Part shown: positions 1 through 7,602 of the stretch, in pieces
Numbering within the stretch: position 1 is the stretch's first letter
Layout of the letters: each line of letters begins with the position of its first letter
DNA from: Microbacterium sp. SSM24
GTDB lineage: Bacteria; Actinomycetota; Actinomycetes; Actinomycetales; Microbacteriaceae
Length of the DNA stretch: 64,000 nucleotides
Direction of reading: 5' to 3'
Assembly (NCBI RefSeq): GCF_025989145.1
Contig: NZ_JAPDNQ010000001.1
Span: 1,860,001 to 1,924,000 of the forward strand
Program-made: the position numbers and the translations under genes
The notes under the pieces: model-generated
Told to the model about the DNA's origin: nothing
Seen by the model: the letters and a program-made list of their open reading frames with translations, nothing else
The model's database searches: none

Positions 1-327
1 TACTTCACGCTCCTGTACTCCAACGCCCGCGGAGACAACGCGATGGGCATGGAGCTGCAGGTGATCGCGGCGGTCCTGCTCGGCGGCGTCTCGATCTTCG
101 GCGGCCGGGGTGCGCTGCACGGCGTCATCGCGGGCGTCCTGCTCATCGGCACGCTCGGCAGCGCCCTGCGCCTCGCCGGCGTCACCAGCGACATCATCAA
201 CGTCATCACCGGACTGCTGCTCATCGCATCGGTGGTGTCGTCCAGCCTGCTCGCATGGCTGCAGGTCCGCAGGACCGCCGCCATCGGGAAGAGGAAGGGG
301 CGAGCCGGCGCATCGGACGCGCCGTGA
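1..327 (+). CDS. Sugar ABC transporter permease, C-terminal part (rhamnose/ribose type)
   Basis: The frame is open from the first base of the window, so only the last 108 residues of a longer permease are visible. They contain hydrophobic stretches typical of the final membrane helices of RbsC/RhaP/RhaQ-type permeases, including the family-like stretch AAVLLGGVSIFGGRGALHG, followed by a basic cytoplasmic tail. The gene directly downstream encodes a rhamnose-type binding lipoprotein, so this is most likely the last permease of that importer. The upstream part, with the ATPase and any partner permease, lies outside the window. The family assignment is firm; rhamnose as substrate is inferred from the neighbour. 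Confidence 0.85.
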   Translation, partial: YFTLLYSNARGDNAMGMELQVIAAVLLGGVSIFGGRGALHGVIAGVLLIGTLGSALRLAGVTSDIINVITGLLLIASVVSSSLLAWLQVRRTAAIGKRKGRAGASDAP

Positions 328-394
328 CCGCCCCAGAGCACCACACACCACAACCGCAGCAAAGCACTCGCACACTGCACCACGGAAGGAAACA

Positions 395-1444
395 ATGATG
401 TTCGGAATGAAGCGCACACGGCGAGCCGGCGTGGTCGCCGCGATCGCCGTCGGTGTCTCGCTCGTCGCCGCCGGCTGTGCCGGTGGCGGTTCGGGCGGGG
501 ACCCGTCGGACGGCGGCGACGGCGGCGACGCCAACCTGTCGATCACGATGCTGCCCAAGAACCTGGGCAACGCGTACTTCGACACGTCGACCGGCGGCGC
601 CGAGGAGGCGACCGCGGAGTTCGGCGGCACGTTCGAGGAGGTCGGCCCGTCGGAGGCGTCGCCCACCTCGCAGGTGCAGTACATCCAGACCGCGGCGCAG
701 CAGGGCGCGGGCGGCCTGATCGTCTCGGCCAACGACCCGGAGGCTCTCTGCGACGCGCTCGACGAGGCGCGCTCGGCCGGTGTCAAGGTCGTCACGTTCG
801 ACTCGGACACCAACCCCGAGTGCCGTGACCTGTTCATCAACCAAGCGACCGCCGAGGGCATCGCGAAGATCCAGGTCGACCTGATCGCGGAGCAGATCGG
901 CGACGCCGGCCAGATCGCGATCCTGTCGGCTTCGGCCAACGCGACCAACCAGAACGCCTGGATCGAGATGATGGAGGAGGAGCTCGCCGCGAACCACCCC
1001 GACATCGAGCTCGTCGAGGTCGTCTACGGCGACGACGACGACCAGACCTCGTTCGACAAGACGGCGGCTCTGCTCCAGACCTACCCGGAGCTCAAGGGCA
1101 TCGTCTCGCCGACCACGGTCGGCATCTCGGCCGCGGCGCGCTACCTGTCGACCTCGGAGTACAAGGGCAAGGTCGCGCTGACCGGCCTCGGCACCCCGAA
1201 CCAGATGCGCGAGTACGTCGAGGACGGCACCGTCACCGCGTTCGCGCTGTGGAACCCGGCCGACCTCGGCTACCTGGCCGCGTACGCGACCCAGGCGCTC
1301 ATCACCGGTGAGATCACCGGCGAAGAGGGCGACACGTTCGAGGCCGGCAAGCTCGGCTCGTTCGAGGTCGGCCCCGACGCCGGCGTGCTCCTCGGCGACC
1401 CGTACGTGTTCGACGCGGACAACATCGGCGACTTCGACTTCTGA
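395..1444 (+). CDS. rhaS: Rhamnose-type ABC transporter substrate-binding lipoprotein
   Basis: This is the extracellular binding component of a CUT2-type sugar importer (Peripla_BP_4 fold), 349 residues. The start ATG at 395 follows GGAAGGA at 384-390; a longer upstream frame exists but has no ribosome site. The N-terminus is basic, then hydrophobic, and ends in the lipobox VAAGC with Cys28 as lipidated residue, followed by a Gly/Ser/Asp-rich linker. The body shows motifs of rhamnose-binding proteins, for example ITMLPKNLGNAYFD near the start of the mature domain and GLGTPNQMREYVEDGT in the second lobe. It follows the permease tail by 67 nt and ends before a strong hairpin, so it is probably the last gene of the importer operon. 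Rhamnose specificity rests on family resemblance. Confidence 0.85.
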   Translation: MMFGMKRTRRAGVVAAIAVGVSLVAAGCAGGGSGGDPSDGGDGGDANLSITMLPKNLGNAYFDTSTGGAEEATAEFGGTFEEVGPSEASPTSQVQYIQTAAQQGAGGLIVSANDPEALCDALDEARSAGVKVVTFDSDTNPECRDLFINQATAEGIAKIQVDLIAEQIGDAGQIAILSASANATNQNAWIEMMEEELAANHPDIELVEVVYGDDDDQTSFDKTAALLQTYPELKGIVSPTTVGISAAARYLSTSEYKGKVALTGLGTPNQMREYVEDGTVTAFALWNPADLGYLAAYATQALITGEITGEEGDTFEAGKLGSFEVGPDAGVLLGDPYVFDADNIGDFDF

Positions 1445-1455
1445 GCCGACACCGG

Positions 1456-1484
1456 CGCCCGGCCCGCATCGCGCGGGCCGGGCG
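1456..1484 (+). terminator. Hairpin terminator after the rhamnose-type binding protein
   Basis: A perfect 12-bp GC-rich stem (left arm 1456-1467, right arm 1473-1484) with a 5-nt loop starts 12 nt after the stop codon. There is no clear U-run, which is common for actinobacterial terminators. Confidence 0.7.
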
Positions 1485-1498
1485 TCGCGCTGTCCGGA

Positions 1499-1588
1499 CT
1501 CCGCAGTCACTTCGTGCCGCGGTTCGCCCGCGGCTTCGGCGTGTCCTGACTGCGGAGCGGCGGGTTATGACTGCGGAGCGGCGGGTTA
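1499..1588. repeat. 21-bp tandem repeat with an inverted partial copy upstream of the gluconokinase gene
   Basis: The 21-bp unit tgactgcggagcggcgggtta occurs twice back to back, at 1547-1567 and 1568-1588, without mismatch. The first 11 bp of the unit also occur in inverted orientation at 1499-1509 (ctccgcagtca). The array sits between the terminator and the gntK start. It may be an operator array or a local duplication; its function is unknown. Confidence 0.8.
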
Positions 1589-1632
1589 GCCTGGGCGCAG
1601 CATCCGTCCGCGCATCATCCGAGGAGACCGCC

Positions 1633-2148
1633 GTGCCGATCGTCGTGATGGGGGTGTCGGGCTCGGGGAAGTCCACGGTGGCGGCGGCGCTGGCGGGGCG
1701 CGTCGGCGGCGTCTACCTCGATGCCGACGACTTCCACCCGCCCGCGAACGTCGCCAAGATGACGGCGGGGATCCCGCTCACGGACGAGGACCGGATGCCG
1801 TGGCTCGCCCTGGTGGCGGAGGCGATGGTGTCCGCGGAGCGGCGTGACGGCACTGCGGTCGTGGCGTGCTCGGCGCTGCGCCGGACGTATCGCGACGCGC
1901 TGCGTGCGGTGGCGGGCGACGTCTTCTTCGTGCAGCTCGACGGGTCGCCAGAGCTCCTCGCCGCCCGTATCGGCGCGCGCGCCGACCACTTCATGCCGTC
2001 CTCGCTGCTCGCGTCGCAGCTCGCGCTGCTCGAACCGCTCGAGTCCGACGAGCGGGGGGCCGTCGTGTCGATCGACGCGGTGCCCGCCGACGTGGTCGCA
2101 TCCGCCCATGAGCGCTGGGCGGATGCCGCGGACTCTGACAGGCTGTAG
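1633..2148 (+). CDS. gntK: Gluconokinase
   Basis: It phosphorylates D-gluconate to 6-phosphogluconate with ATP, feeding the pentose phosphate pathway in the cytoplasm. The GTG start at 1633 follows GAGGAG at 1621-1626 and gives 171 residues, the usual length of the GntK family. The P-loop GVSGSGKST lies at residues 7-15, and the family motif YLDADDFHPPANVAKM follows shortly after. The characteristic HFMPSSLLASQLALLEPL stretch is present in the second half. It is preceded by a tandem repeat and followed by a small gene on the same strand. It is not obviously part of the flanking rhamnose or arabinose systems. Confidence 0.92.
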   Translation: MPIVVMGVSGSGKSTVAAALAGRVGGVYLDADDFHPPANVAKMTAGIPLTDEDRMPWLALVAEAMVSAERRDGTAVVACSALRRTYRDALRAVAGDVFFVQLDGSPELLAARIGARADHFMPSSLLASQLALLEPLESDERGAVVSIDAVPADVVASAHERWADAADSDRL

Positions 2149-2184
2149 CCAGCCCGGAACCCCGGGGGCGCGTCAGGAGAGCAC

Positions 2185-2403
2185 ATGGCCGGCAGGTACG
2201 ACCTCGAGACCACGACCCTCGGCGAGCTCCTCGACGACCCGGAGGCGCGCGGCATCATCGTCGAACTCGTGCCGGAGCTCCCCGACCACCCGATGATCGG
2301 GTTCGCGAAGGGCATGCCGGCGGCCGCCGTGCTCAAGATGGCCGGCGGTCAGCTTCCCCCCGACACCCTCGAGCAGCTGACGACTCGCATCGCCGCGCTC
2401 TGA
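2185..2403 (+). CDS. Small 72-residue protein of unknown function
   Basis: A short acidic protein with no signal peptide or membrane segment starts at ATG 2185 after AGGAGAG at 2175-2181. The whole sequence looks like one compact helical unit, with TTLGELLDDPEA near the N-terminus and GMPAAAVLKMAGGQLP in the middle. This resembles a short module I associate with the C-terminal ends of some plant-polysaccharide glycosidases, here standing alone; that likeness is from memory and unverified. It lies 36 nt after gntK on the same strand and converges with the MFS gene 9 nt beyond its stop. Confidence 0.6.
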   Translation: MAGRYDLETTTLGELLDDPEARGIIVELVPELPDHPMIGFAKGMPAAAVLKMAGGQLPPDTLEQLTTRIAAL

Positions 2404-2412
2404 CGCGCCGGA

Positions 2413-3654
2413 TCAGCCCCGCGGAGCGCGGGACCGGACGCGGGACAGCGGAGCGTTCACGACTCCCGCCGCGAGCACGACGGCCGCTGCGACGATCGGC
2501 GCGATGAGCGCCGTCTGCGCGCCGGCGGCTTCGGCGATGAGGCCGGTGATGGCGGATGCCGCGGACTGCCCGACCACGACGGCCGAGCCGAGCATCGTCA
2601 TGACGGTGGCCGAGCGCCCGAGCGGGCTGCGCCCGGCGGCGAGGCTGTACTGCGTGACGAGGGTCGGCCCGATGCCGATGCCGATCACGAGGAGGCACAC
2701 GGTGATGGCGCCGACGCTGCCGGCGAACGGCAGCGCGAGGGTTCCCGCGACGAGGACCACGGCGAACACGAGCCAGCGGGCGGTGAGCGTGAACCGTGCG
2801 GGGAACAGCGCGACGCCCAGTGCGAGGGCGGCGGAGCCGATGCCCATCGCACCGTAGACGAGGCCCGCCTGCTCGGGGACGCCGCGCTCGGCCATGAAGG
2901 CCGTCAGCGAGGTGAGCATTGCGCCGAAGAACAGACCCATGCCGAGCGTGCCGACCACCGTCGTGAGCAGCGCCGGCCGCGCGAGCTCGCGGACGGATGC
3001 CTGTGCCGGCTTCTCACCGTGCGCGGGTGCCGCGACGGCGGCGGTGGGGTGCAGTGCGAACGCGCTCACGAACACGAGCGCCAGCAGGGCGGCGCCGATG
3101 ACCGGCGCGGCAGGGCTCATCGTGGTGGCGAGGAGGCCGACGATCACCGGCCCGAAGACGAAGACGATCTCGTCCGCCGCCGACTCGTAGGCCATCGTGC
3201 CGCCGACGGCCGCATCGCGACGGTCCTTCGAGAAGGTGCGGCCGATGATGCCGACGAGGCGGCTGCGCGACAGCGGTGCGACCTGGGGCATGGACGCGCC
3301 GATGAGGAAGGCGACGATGAGCAGCGCGGCATCCGGAACGGAGGCGAACGCGAGCCACGCGATCGCGACCAGGAGGAGGCTGTTGAGGGTGCCGGAGATC
3401 AAGAGCACGCGGCGCTGGCCGAAGCGGTCGGCGGCGGCGCCGAGCAGCGGCCCGAACAGCGCGGTGCCGAGGCCGGTCATCGCGGACGTGAGACCGCCGA
3501 GGGCGAGCGAGTCGCGCGCCGACACGACGAGGGTCAGGATTCCGACCACCATCATCGCGAACGGCAGACGCGCGATCAGCGCGATGGGGAAGTAGCCGAA
3601 GCCCGCCTCGCGGACGAGGCTGGCGCGGCGGGGCGCCGCCAGAGTGGTGTGCAT
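2413..3654 (-). CDS. MFS transporter, substrate unknown
   Basis: A 413-residue integral membrane protein with about twelve hydrophobic helices. The loop between helices 2 and 3 carries the MFS signature-like GAAADRFGQRRVLL. The ATG at 3654 follows AGGAA in the leader. Overall it looks like a drug/metabolite exporter of the DHA type, but nothing in the sequence fixes the substrate. It is monocistronic: gene 2185-2403 converges from one side and the GH127 operon ends 132 nt upstream. Confidence 0.8.
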   Translation of the reverse strand: MHTTLAAPRRASLVREAGFGYFPIALIARLPFAMMVVGILTLVVSARDSLALGGLTSAMTGLGTALFGPLLGAAADRFGQRRVLLISGTLNSLLLVAIAWLAFASVPDAALLIVAFLIGASMPQVAPLSRSRLVGIIGRTFSKDRRDAAVGGTMAYESAADEIVFVFGPVIVGLLATTMSPAAPVIGAALLALVFVSAFALHPTAAVAAPAHGEKPAQASVRELARPALLTTVVGTLGMGLFFGAMLTSLTAFMAERGVPEQAGLVYGAMGIGSAALALGVALFPARFTLTARWLVFAVVLVAGTLALPFAGSVGAITVCLLVIGIGIGPTLVTQYSLAAGRSPLGRSATVMTMLGSAVVVGQSAASAITGLIAEAAGAQTALIAPIVAAAVVLAAGVVNAPLSRVRSRAPRG

Positions 3655-3684
3655 CGTGGTTCCTGTGCAAGTCCGCCGCGGGAC

Positions 3685-3720
3685 GCGGCACGTCGTGCCG
3701 CCTTGGTCCGGGCAGGACCA
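3685..3720. promoter_or_regulatory. Palindromes in the leader of the MFS transporter gene
   Basis: Two palindromes lie 31-66 nt upstream of the MFS start. One is a 17-bp perfect palindrome with a 1-bp centre (gcggcacg-t-cgtgccgc, 3685-3701). The other is a 6-bp stem with a 5-nt loop (3704-3720). They could be a repressor operator or leader structure. No neighbouring regulator gene is apparent. Confidence 0.35.
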
Positions 3721-3786
3721 GGTAGATACACATCGAGGATGGTGACCCCAGTCTACCGGGTGGGGCCTGGTCGCCGCCTGGACGCG

Positions 3787-5715
3787 TCAGCGGGCGAGCG
3801 GGATCCACACCCTCATCGTCGACGGACCGCGCTCGGCCCACTCGTGATACGGCACCAGGGCGACCTCGGCGGTCGCGGCATCCGGATCCTCGACGGCCAT
3901 GCCGTAGGGCCACGGTGCGTCCTCCGCCGGCACGCGGCGGACGGTCACCCATACCCGGCCGTCGCGCTCGACCGGGGCCGTGCCGGGCACCAGGGCGACG
4001 AGGCCGACGTCATCGACGCCCACCGGGCCGAGGTCCGTGGACTCGAGCGCCAGCACTTCGGGGCCGCGTTCGATCGCGACCGACCCGCGCACCGCGTCGA
4101 TGCGCGGATCGGGGCTCGAGATCCGCGGAGCCATCGGCAGGTCGAGCTGGACGACGTCGCCGGCGCGGAACGCGTGGCGGATCTCGACCATGCCCGGCTC
4201 GACGGTGCGGGTCTGCACGAAGTCGGCCGTCACGGTGCGCAGCGTCGCTCCGGTCGCCCAGGCCGGGATGCGGACGCTGAGCGTCCACGGCTCCGCGGCG
4301 TCCGACCGGTGCGTGATCGTCACGCGCCCGTCGGCGGGGTACTCCGTCGCGACGTCGAAGGCCACGATGCGTCCGTCGTCGAGCGTGGTCAGGACGGCCG
4401 ACGGTGCGTACTGGTGCAGCTGGATGCCGTCGGAGTCCGCCGTCGCGACATAGGCGTCGAGGCTCGCGAGGGTACGAGCGACGTTCGGCGGGCAGCACGA
4501 CACCTCGAACCACGGCGCGCGCAGCGACGACGACGCCCGCGGGGACGTCTCATGCGGATCGGCGGGAACGCCGGGCACCCGCTGGTGGAGCGTGTTCGCG
4601 TAGTAGAACGCGCGGCCGTCGGGCGCCGGGGAGGTCGCCACGACGTTGTACAGCGTGCGCTCGATGAGATCCGCGTGCCGTGGGTCGGCGCCGGCCAGCA
4701 GCAGGCGCCACGTGAACATGATCGAGCCGATGCTCGCGCAGGTCTCGGAGTACGCCCGGTCCGGCGGAAGCTCGAAGTCGTCGCCGAAGGCCTCGTCCTG
4801 GTGATGCGATCCCTGGCCGCCGGTGATGTACGTGCGACGCGCGATCGTACGCTCCCACTGCCGGCGCAGCGCCTTCTGGAGCTGGTTGTCGCCAGTCTCG
4901 ACGGCGACGTCCATCGCGCCGGCAGACAGGTAGTTCGCGCGCACCGCGTGGCCGCGCAGCACGGTGGCCTCGCGCACCGGGGTGTCGTCCTGGAAGTACT
5001 TGCGGCCCCACTCGATGTCGCGGAGGGTTCCCCGGCCGTGACGCTCGACGAACAGGCGGGCCTGCGCCAGGTAGCGCCCGTCGCCGGTCGCGCGTGACAG
5101 CTCGGCCAGTCCCACCTCGATCTCGGCGTGGCCGCAGATCGTGTCGCGCCCGTCCGCACCGAACTCGTCGCACACCAGATCGGCCGCGCGCCGAGCGACG
5201 CCGAGCAGCCCGTCGTCCGCTCCCGGCCGCGTGCGCTCGCGGGCGACCGCCGCCTGGAACAGATGCCCGAGGCAGTACAGCTCGTGACCCCACTCGAGGT
5301 CGGTCCACCGCGCTCCCTGGCCGGGACGGCCGAACATCGTGTTGAGGTAGCCGTCCTCCTCCTGGGCGGCGGCGACGCGGGCGACGACCTCGCGGAACCG
5401 CTCGTCGAGGACCTCGTCGTCGGTGCGACCGATCTCCCACGCGAGGCCCTCGAGGTACTTGTACACCTCCGAGTCCGAGAACTCCCGTCCGCGACGACCG
5501 GCGGGCAGCCCGCCGGTGCGGGCGAGATCGAAGTTGGGCAGCCACCCCTCGGACTCGAGGCGCGAGCCGATGTGGTCGAGCGTGTGAAGCCCGTTGACGG
5601 CCTGCCGGTCGCCCCAGAACCCGCCCGTGATGCGGACGTCGCCGAGCCCGAGCGGCCGCAGCTTCCCACGGCTCGGCACGGCGGGCGCCTGCGGCGCCGG
5701 CGTGATGGTGTGCAT
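3787..5715 (-). CDS. Cytoplasmic GH127 beta-L-arabinofuranosidase
   Basis: It is predicted to release L-arabinose from beta-1,2-linked arabinofuranosides. The protein has 642 residues, no signal peptide, and full-length GH127 (DUF1680) organisation with an N-terminal alpha/alpha barrel and C-terminal beta-sandwiches. The zinc-thiolate catalytic site of HypBA1 (known ligands Glu338, Cys340, Cys417, Cys418) is matched by Glu324, Cys326, Cys407 and Cys408, with nearly the same spacing and length. An ATG at 5721 overlaps the preceding stop (ATGA), but AAGGG six bases before the ATG at 5715 favours 5715. It is the last gene of the binding protein/permease operon, so it probably acts on imported beta-arabino-oligosaccharides. 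Confidence 0.9.
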   Translation of the reverse strand: MHTITPAPQAPAVPSRGKLRPLGLGDVRITGGFWGDRQAVNGLHTLDHIGSRLESEGWLPNFDLARTGGLPAGRRGREFSDSEVYKYLEGLAWEIGRTDDEVLDERFREVVARVAAAQEEDGYLNTMFGRPGQGARWTDLEWGHELYCLGHLFQAAVARERTRPGADDGLLGVARRAADLVCDEFGADGRDTICGHAEIEVGLAELSRATGDGRYLAQARLFVERHGRGTLRDIEWGRKYFQDDTPVREATVLRGHAVRANYLSAGAMDVAVETGDNQLQKALRRQWERTIARRTYITGGQGSHHQDEAFGDDFELPPDRAYSETCASIGSIMFTWRLLLAGADPRHADLIERTLYNVVATSPAPDGRAFYYANTLHQRVPGVPADPHETSPRASSSLRAPWFEVSCCPPNVARTLASLDAYVATADSDGIQLHQYAPSAVLTTLDDGRIVAFDVATEYPADGRVTITHRSDAAEPWTLSVRIPAWATGATLRTVTADFVQTRTVEPGMVEIRHAFRAGDVVQLDLPMAPRISSPDPRIDAVRGSVAIERGPEVLALESTDLGPVGVDDVGLVALVPGTAPVERDGRVWVTVRRVPAEDAPWPYGMAVEDPDAATAEVALVPYHEWAERGPSTMRVWIPLAR

Positions 5716-5717
5716 GG

Positions 5718-6620
5718 TCATCCCTTGAACGCTCCCGACATGAATCCGCGGACGTAGTGACGCTGCAGCACCAGGAAGAGCACGATGCAGGGCAGCGCCA
5801 GCACGACGACGCCCGCCTCGGTGGCGCCGTAGTCGATCACACCCATCACCTGACCGCGGAGGTTCGCGACCGCCAGGGGCAGCGTCATCCGGTTCGTGTC
5901 GTTGATGAGGATGGGCGGCGCGATGAAGTCGTTCCAGGCGGTGAGGAACGCGAACAGTCCGACGGTGATGAGGCCGGGCTTGACCGCCGGCAGCAGCACG
6001 CGCCACAGCGCGCTGAAGCTGTTGCAGCCGTCGACGAGGGCGGCCTCGTCGAGCTCGCGAGGGATCGACTCGAACGAGATGCGCATCATGAACATCGAGA
6101 ACGGGAGCTGGAACATGGTGAGCACCAGCGCGACGCCCAGGAGCGAGTTCTGCAGACCGACCGCGTTGAGGATCACGTACAGCGGGATGAGCAGGGTCGC
6201 GTACGGCACCATGAGGATCGCCAGGACCAGCAGGAAGAGCAGGTTCTTGCCCGGGAAGTGGAAGCGCGCGAACGCATAGCCGCCGAGGAACGAGATCACC
6301 AGCGTGAGGGCGACGGTGACGAGCGACACGAACAGCGAGTTGCCCAGGTACACCCAGATGCCGGCCTGGAAGTTCGCCAGCGACACGTAGTTCCCGAAAC
6401 CCCAGCCGTCGGTCTGCGCCGACCCCGCCTGCGGGCTGAACGACGACACCGTCGTCCACACGAGCGGGTAGAGGAAGATGATCGCGAGCGCGGCGGTGAA
6501 CACCCCGTACGGGATGCCCCACACGAGCCGGGTCGCGCGCCGCGACATCCGGGGCGTGCCCTTCAGTCGCGGCGCGACGATGGTGCGCGTCGAGGTGGTG
6601 TCGGTGTCGGTGAGCGCCAT
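5718..6620 (-). CDS. Carbohydrate ABC transporter permease, MalG type
   Basis: An inner-membrane permease of a CUT1-type sugar importer, 300 residues, with six predicted helices. The cytoplasmic EAA loop that contacts the ATPase is visible as ELDEAALVDGCNSFSALW followed by LLPAVKPG. The ATG at 6620 starts 2 nt after the stop of the MalF-type gene, and the stop overlaps the alternative GH127 start, so translation is probably coupled. No ATPase gene lies in this operon; a shared MsiK-like ATPase encoded elsewhere is usual for actinobacterial CUT1 systems. Confidence 0.9.
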   Translation of the reverse strand: MALTDTDTTSTRTIVAPRLKGTPRMSRRATRLVWGIPYGVFTAALAIIFLYPLVWTTVSSFSPQAGSAQTDGWGFGNYVSLANFQAGIWVYLGNSLFVSLVTVALTLVISFLGGYAFARFHFPGKNLLFLLVLAILMVPYATLLIPLYVILNAVGLQNSLLGVALVLTMFQLPFSMFMMRISFESIPRELDEAALVDGCNSFSALWRVLLPAVKPGLITVGLFAFLTAWNDFIAPPILINDTNRMTLPLAVANLRGQVMGVIDYGATEAGVVVLALPCIVLFLVLQRHYVRGFMSGAFKG

Positions 6621-6622
6621 GG

Positions 6623-7534
6623 TCACGCCTCCTCGGGACGGTTGAACGCGCGCAGCTGCACGACGTTGATGACGATCAGGGCCAGCAGGACGATGACCGA
6701 CAGCGCGGCGGCGATCCCGAGATTGTTCTGGCCCTGGAAGGCGATGTTGTAGATGAGCTGCACGATCGTCATGGTGCTGTTGTCGGGGCCGCCCTTGGTC
6801 AGGATGTAGAACTGGTCGAACGCGAGCAGCGACCCGGTGACGCACAGCACGATCGTGAGTGCGAAGGTCGGCCGCAGCAGCGGCAGCGTGATGTCGCGGA
6901 ACGTCTGCCAGCGCGAGGCGCCGTCGATGCGCGCGGCCTCGAAGACGTCCTCGGGGATCCCCTGCAGCCCGACGAGCATCAGCAGCATGTAGAAGCCGGC
7001 ATACCGCCACACGATGAGGAACACCGTCGACCAGAGGGCGCCCTCGGGAGTGCCGAGGAACGTGAACCCCCACGTCTGCATCAGGTCGGCGAAAGGTCCG
7101 GCGAACGGGGAGTACAGGACGTAGAAGAGGAGGGATGCCGAGGCCAGGCCGAGGGCGCTCGGGATGAGGAACGATGTCCGCAGGAATCCCTTCCACATGG
7201 TCGACTCCTGCACGAGGAGGGCGAGGCCCAGGCCCAGCCCGACGAGCAGGACCGTCGTGATCACCGTGTACTTCAGCGTGAACCAGATCGAGTCCCAGAA
7301 GAGGCGGTGGTTCACGGCCTCGACGTAGTTGTCGGGGAAGTTCCACCCCAGGTTGCCGCGCAGCAGCGGCCAGTCCGATCCCGACATCTGGAGCACCAGG
7401 AGCAGGGGGATCAGGAACAGGGCGACGACGAACAGGGCCGTCGGGGCCGCGTACAGCCAGCCTTGGACGGGCCCGCCCAGCGGGCTGCGTGCCCGCGCTC
7501 TGCGGGCGGTTCGTGCGGTGGTGGTGAAGGCCAC
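6623..7534 (-). CDS. Carbohydrate ABC transporter permease, MalF type
   Basis: The partner permease, 303 residues, has a basic N-terminus, about six helices and a long second extracytoplasmic loop. The EAA motif EDVFEAARIDGASRWQTF is followed by ITLPLLRP. The GTG start at 7534 is chosen because AAGGAG lies 7 nt upstream; no nearer ATG is available. A strong hairpin separates it from the binding-protein gene, which probably gives the binding protein higher expression than the membrane subunits. Confidence 0.9.
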   Translation of the reverse strand: MAFTTTARTARRARARSPLGGPVQGWLYAAPTALFVVALFLIPLLLVLQMSGSDWPLLRGNLGWNFPDNYVEAVNHRLFWDSIWFTLKYTVITTVLLVGLGLGLALLVQESTMWKGFLRTSFLIPSALGLASASLLFYVLYSPFAGPFADLMQTWGFTFLGTPEGALWSTVFLIVWRYAGFYMLLMLVGLQGIPEDVFEAARIDGASRWQTFRDITLPLLRPTFALTIVLCVTGSLLAFDQFYILTKGGPDNSTMTIVQLIYNIAFQGQNNLGIAAALSVIVLLALIVINVVQLRAFNRPEEA

Positions 7535-7554
7535 GTCGTCGCTCCTTGGGAAGG

Positions 7555-7595
7555 CGCCGGCGGGGTGCGCTGCCGGACAGCGCACCCCGCCGGCG
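7555..7595 (-). terminator. Long hairpin between binding-protein and permease genes
   Basis: A perfect 18-bp stem (arms 7555-7572 and 7578-7595) with a 5-nt loop fills the gap between the binding-protein stop and the permease start. Inside an operon such a structure typically acts as a partial terminator or protects the 3' end of the upstream message. Confidence 0.75.
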
Positions 7596-7602
7596 GAGGG
7601 GG

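Noticed and set aside
3787..6522. Single 911-residue frame including the GH127 enzyme and an N-terminal extension
   Set aside because: The extension is the shadow of the MalG-type permease gene in another frame; ribosome site and domain boundaries place the start at 5715.
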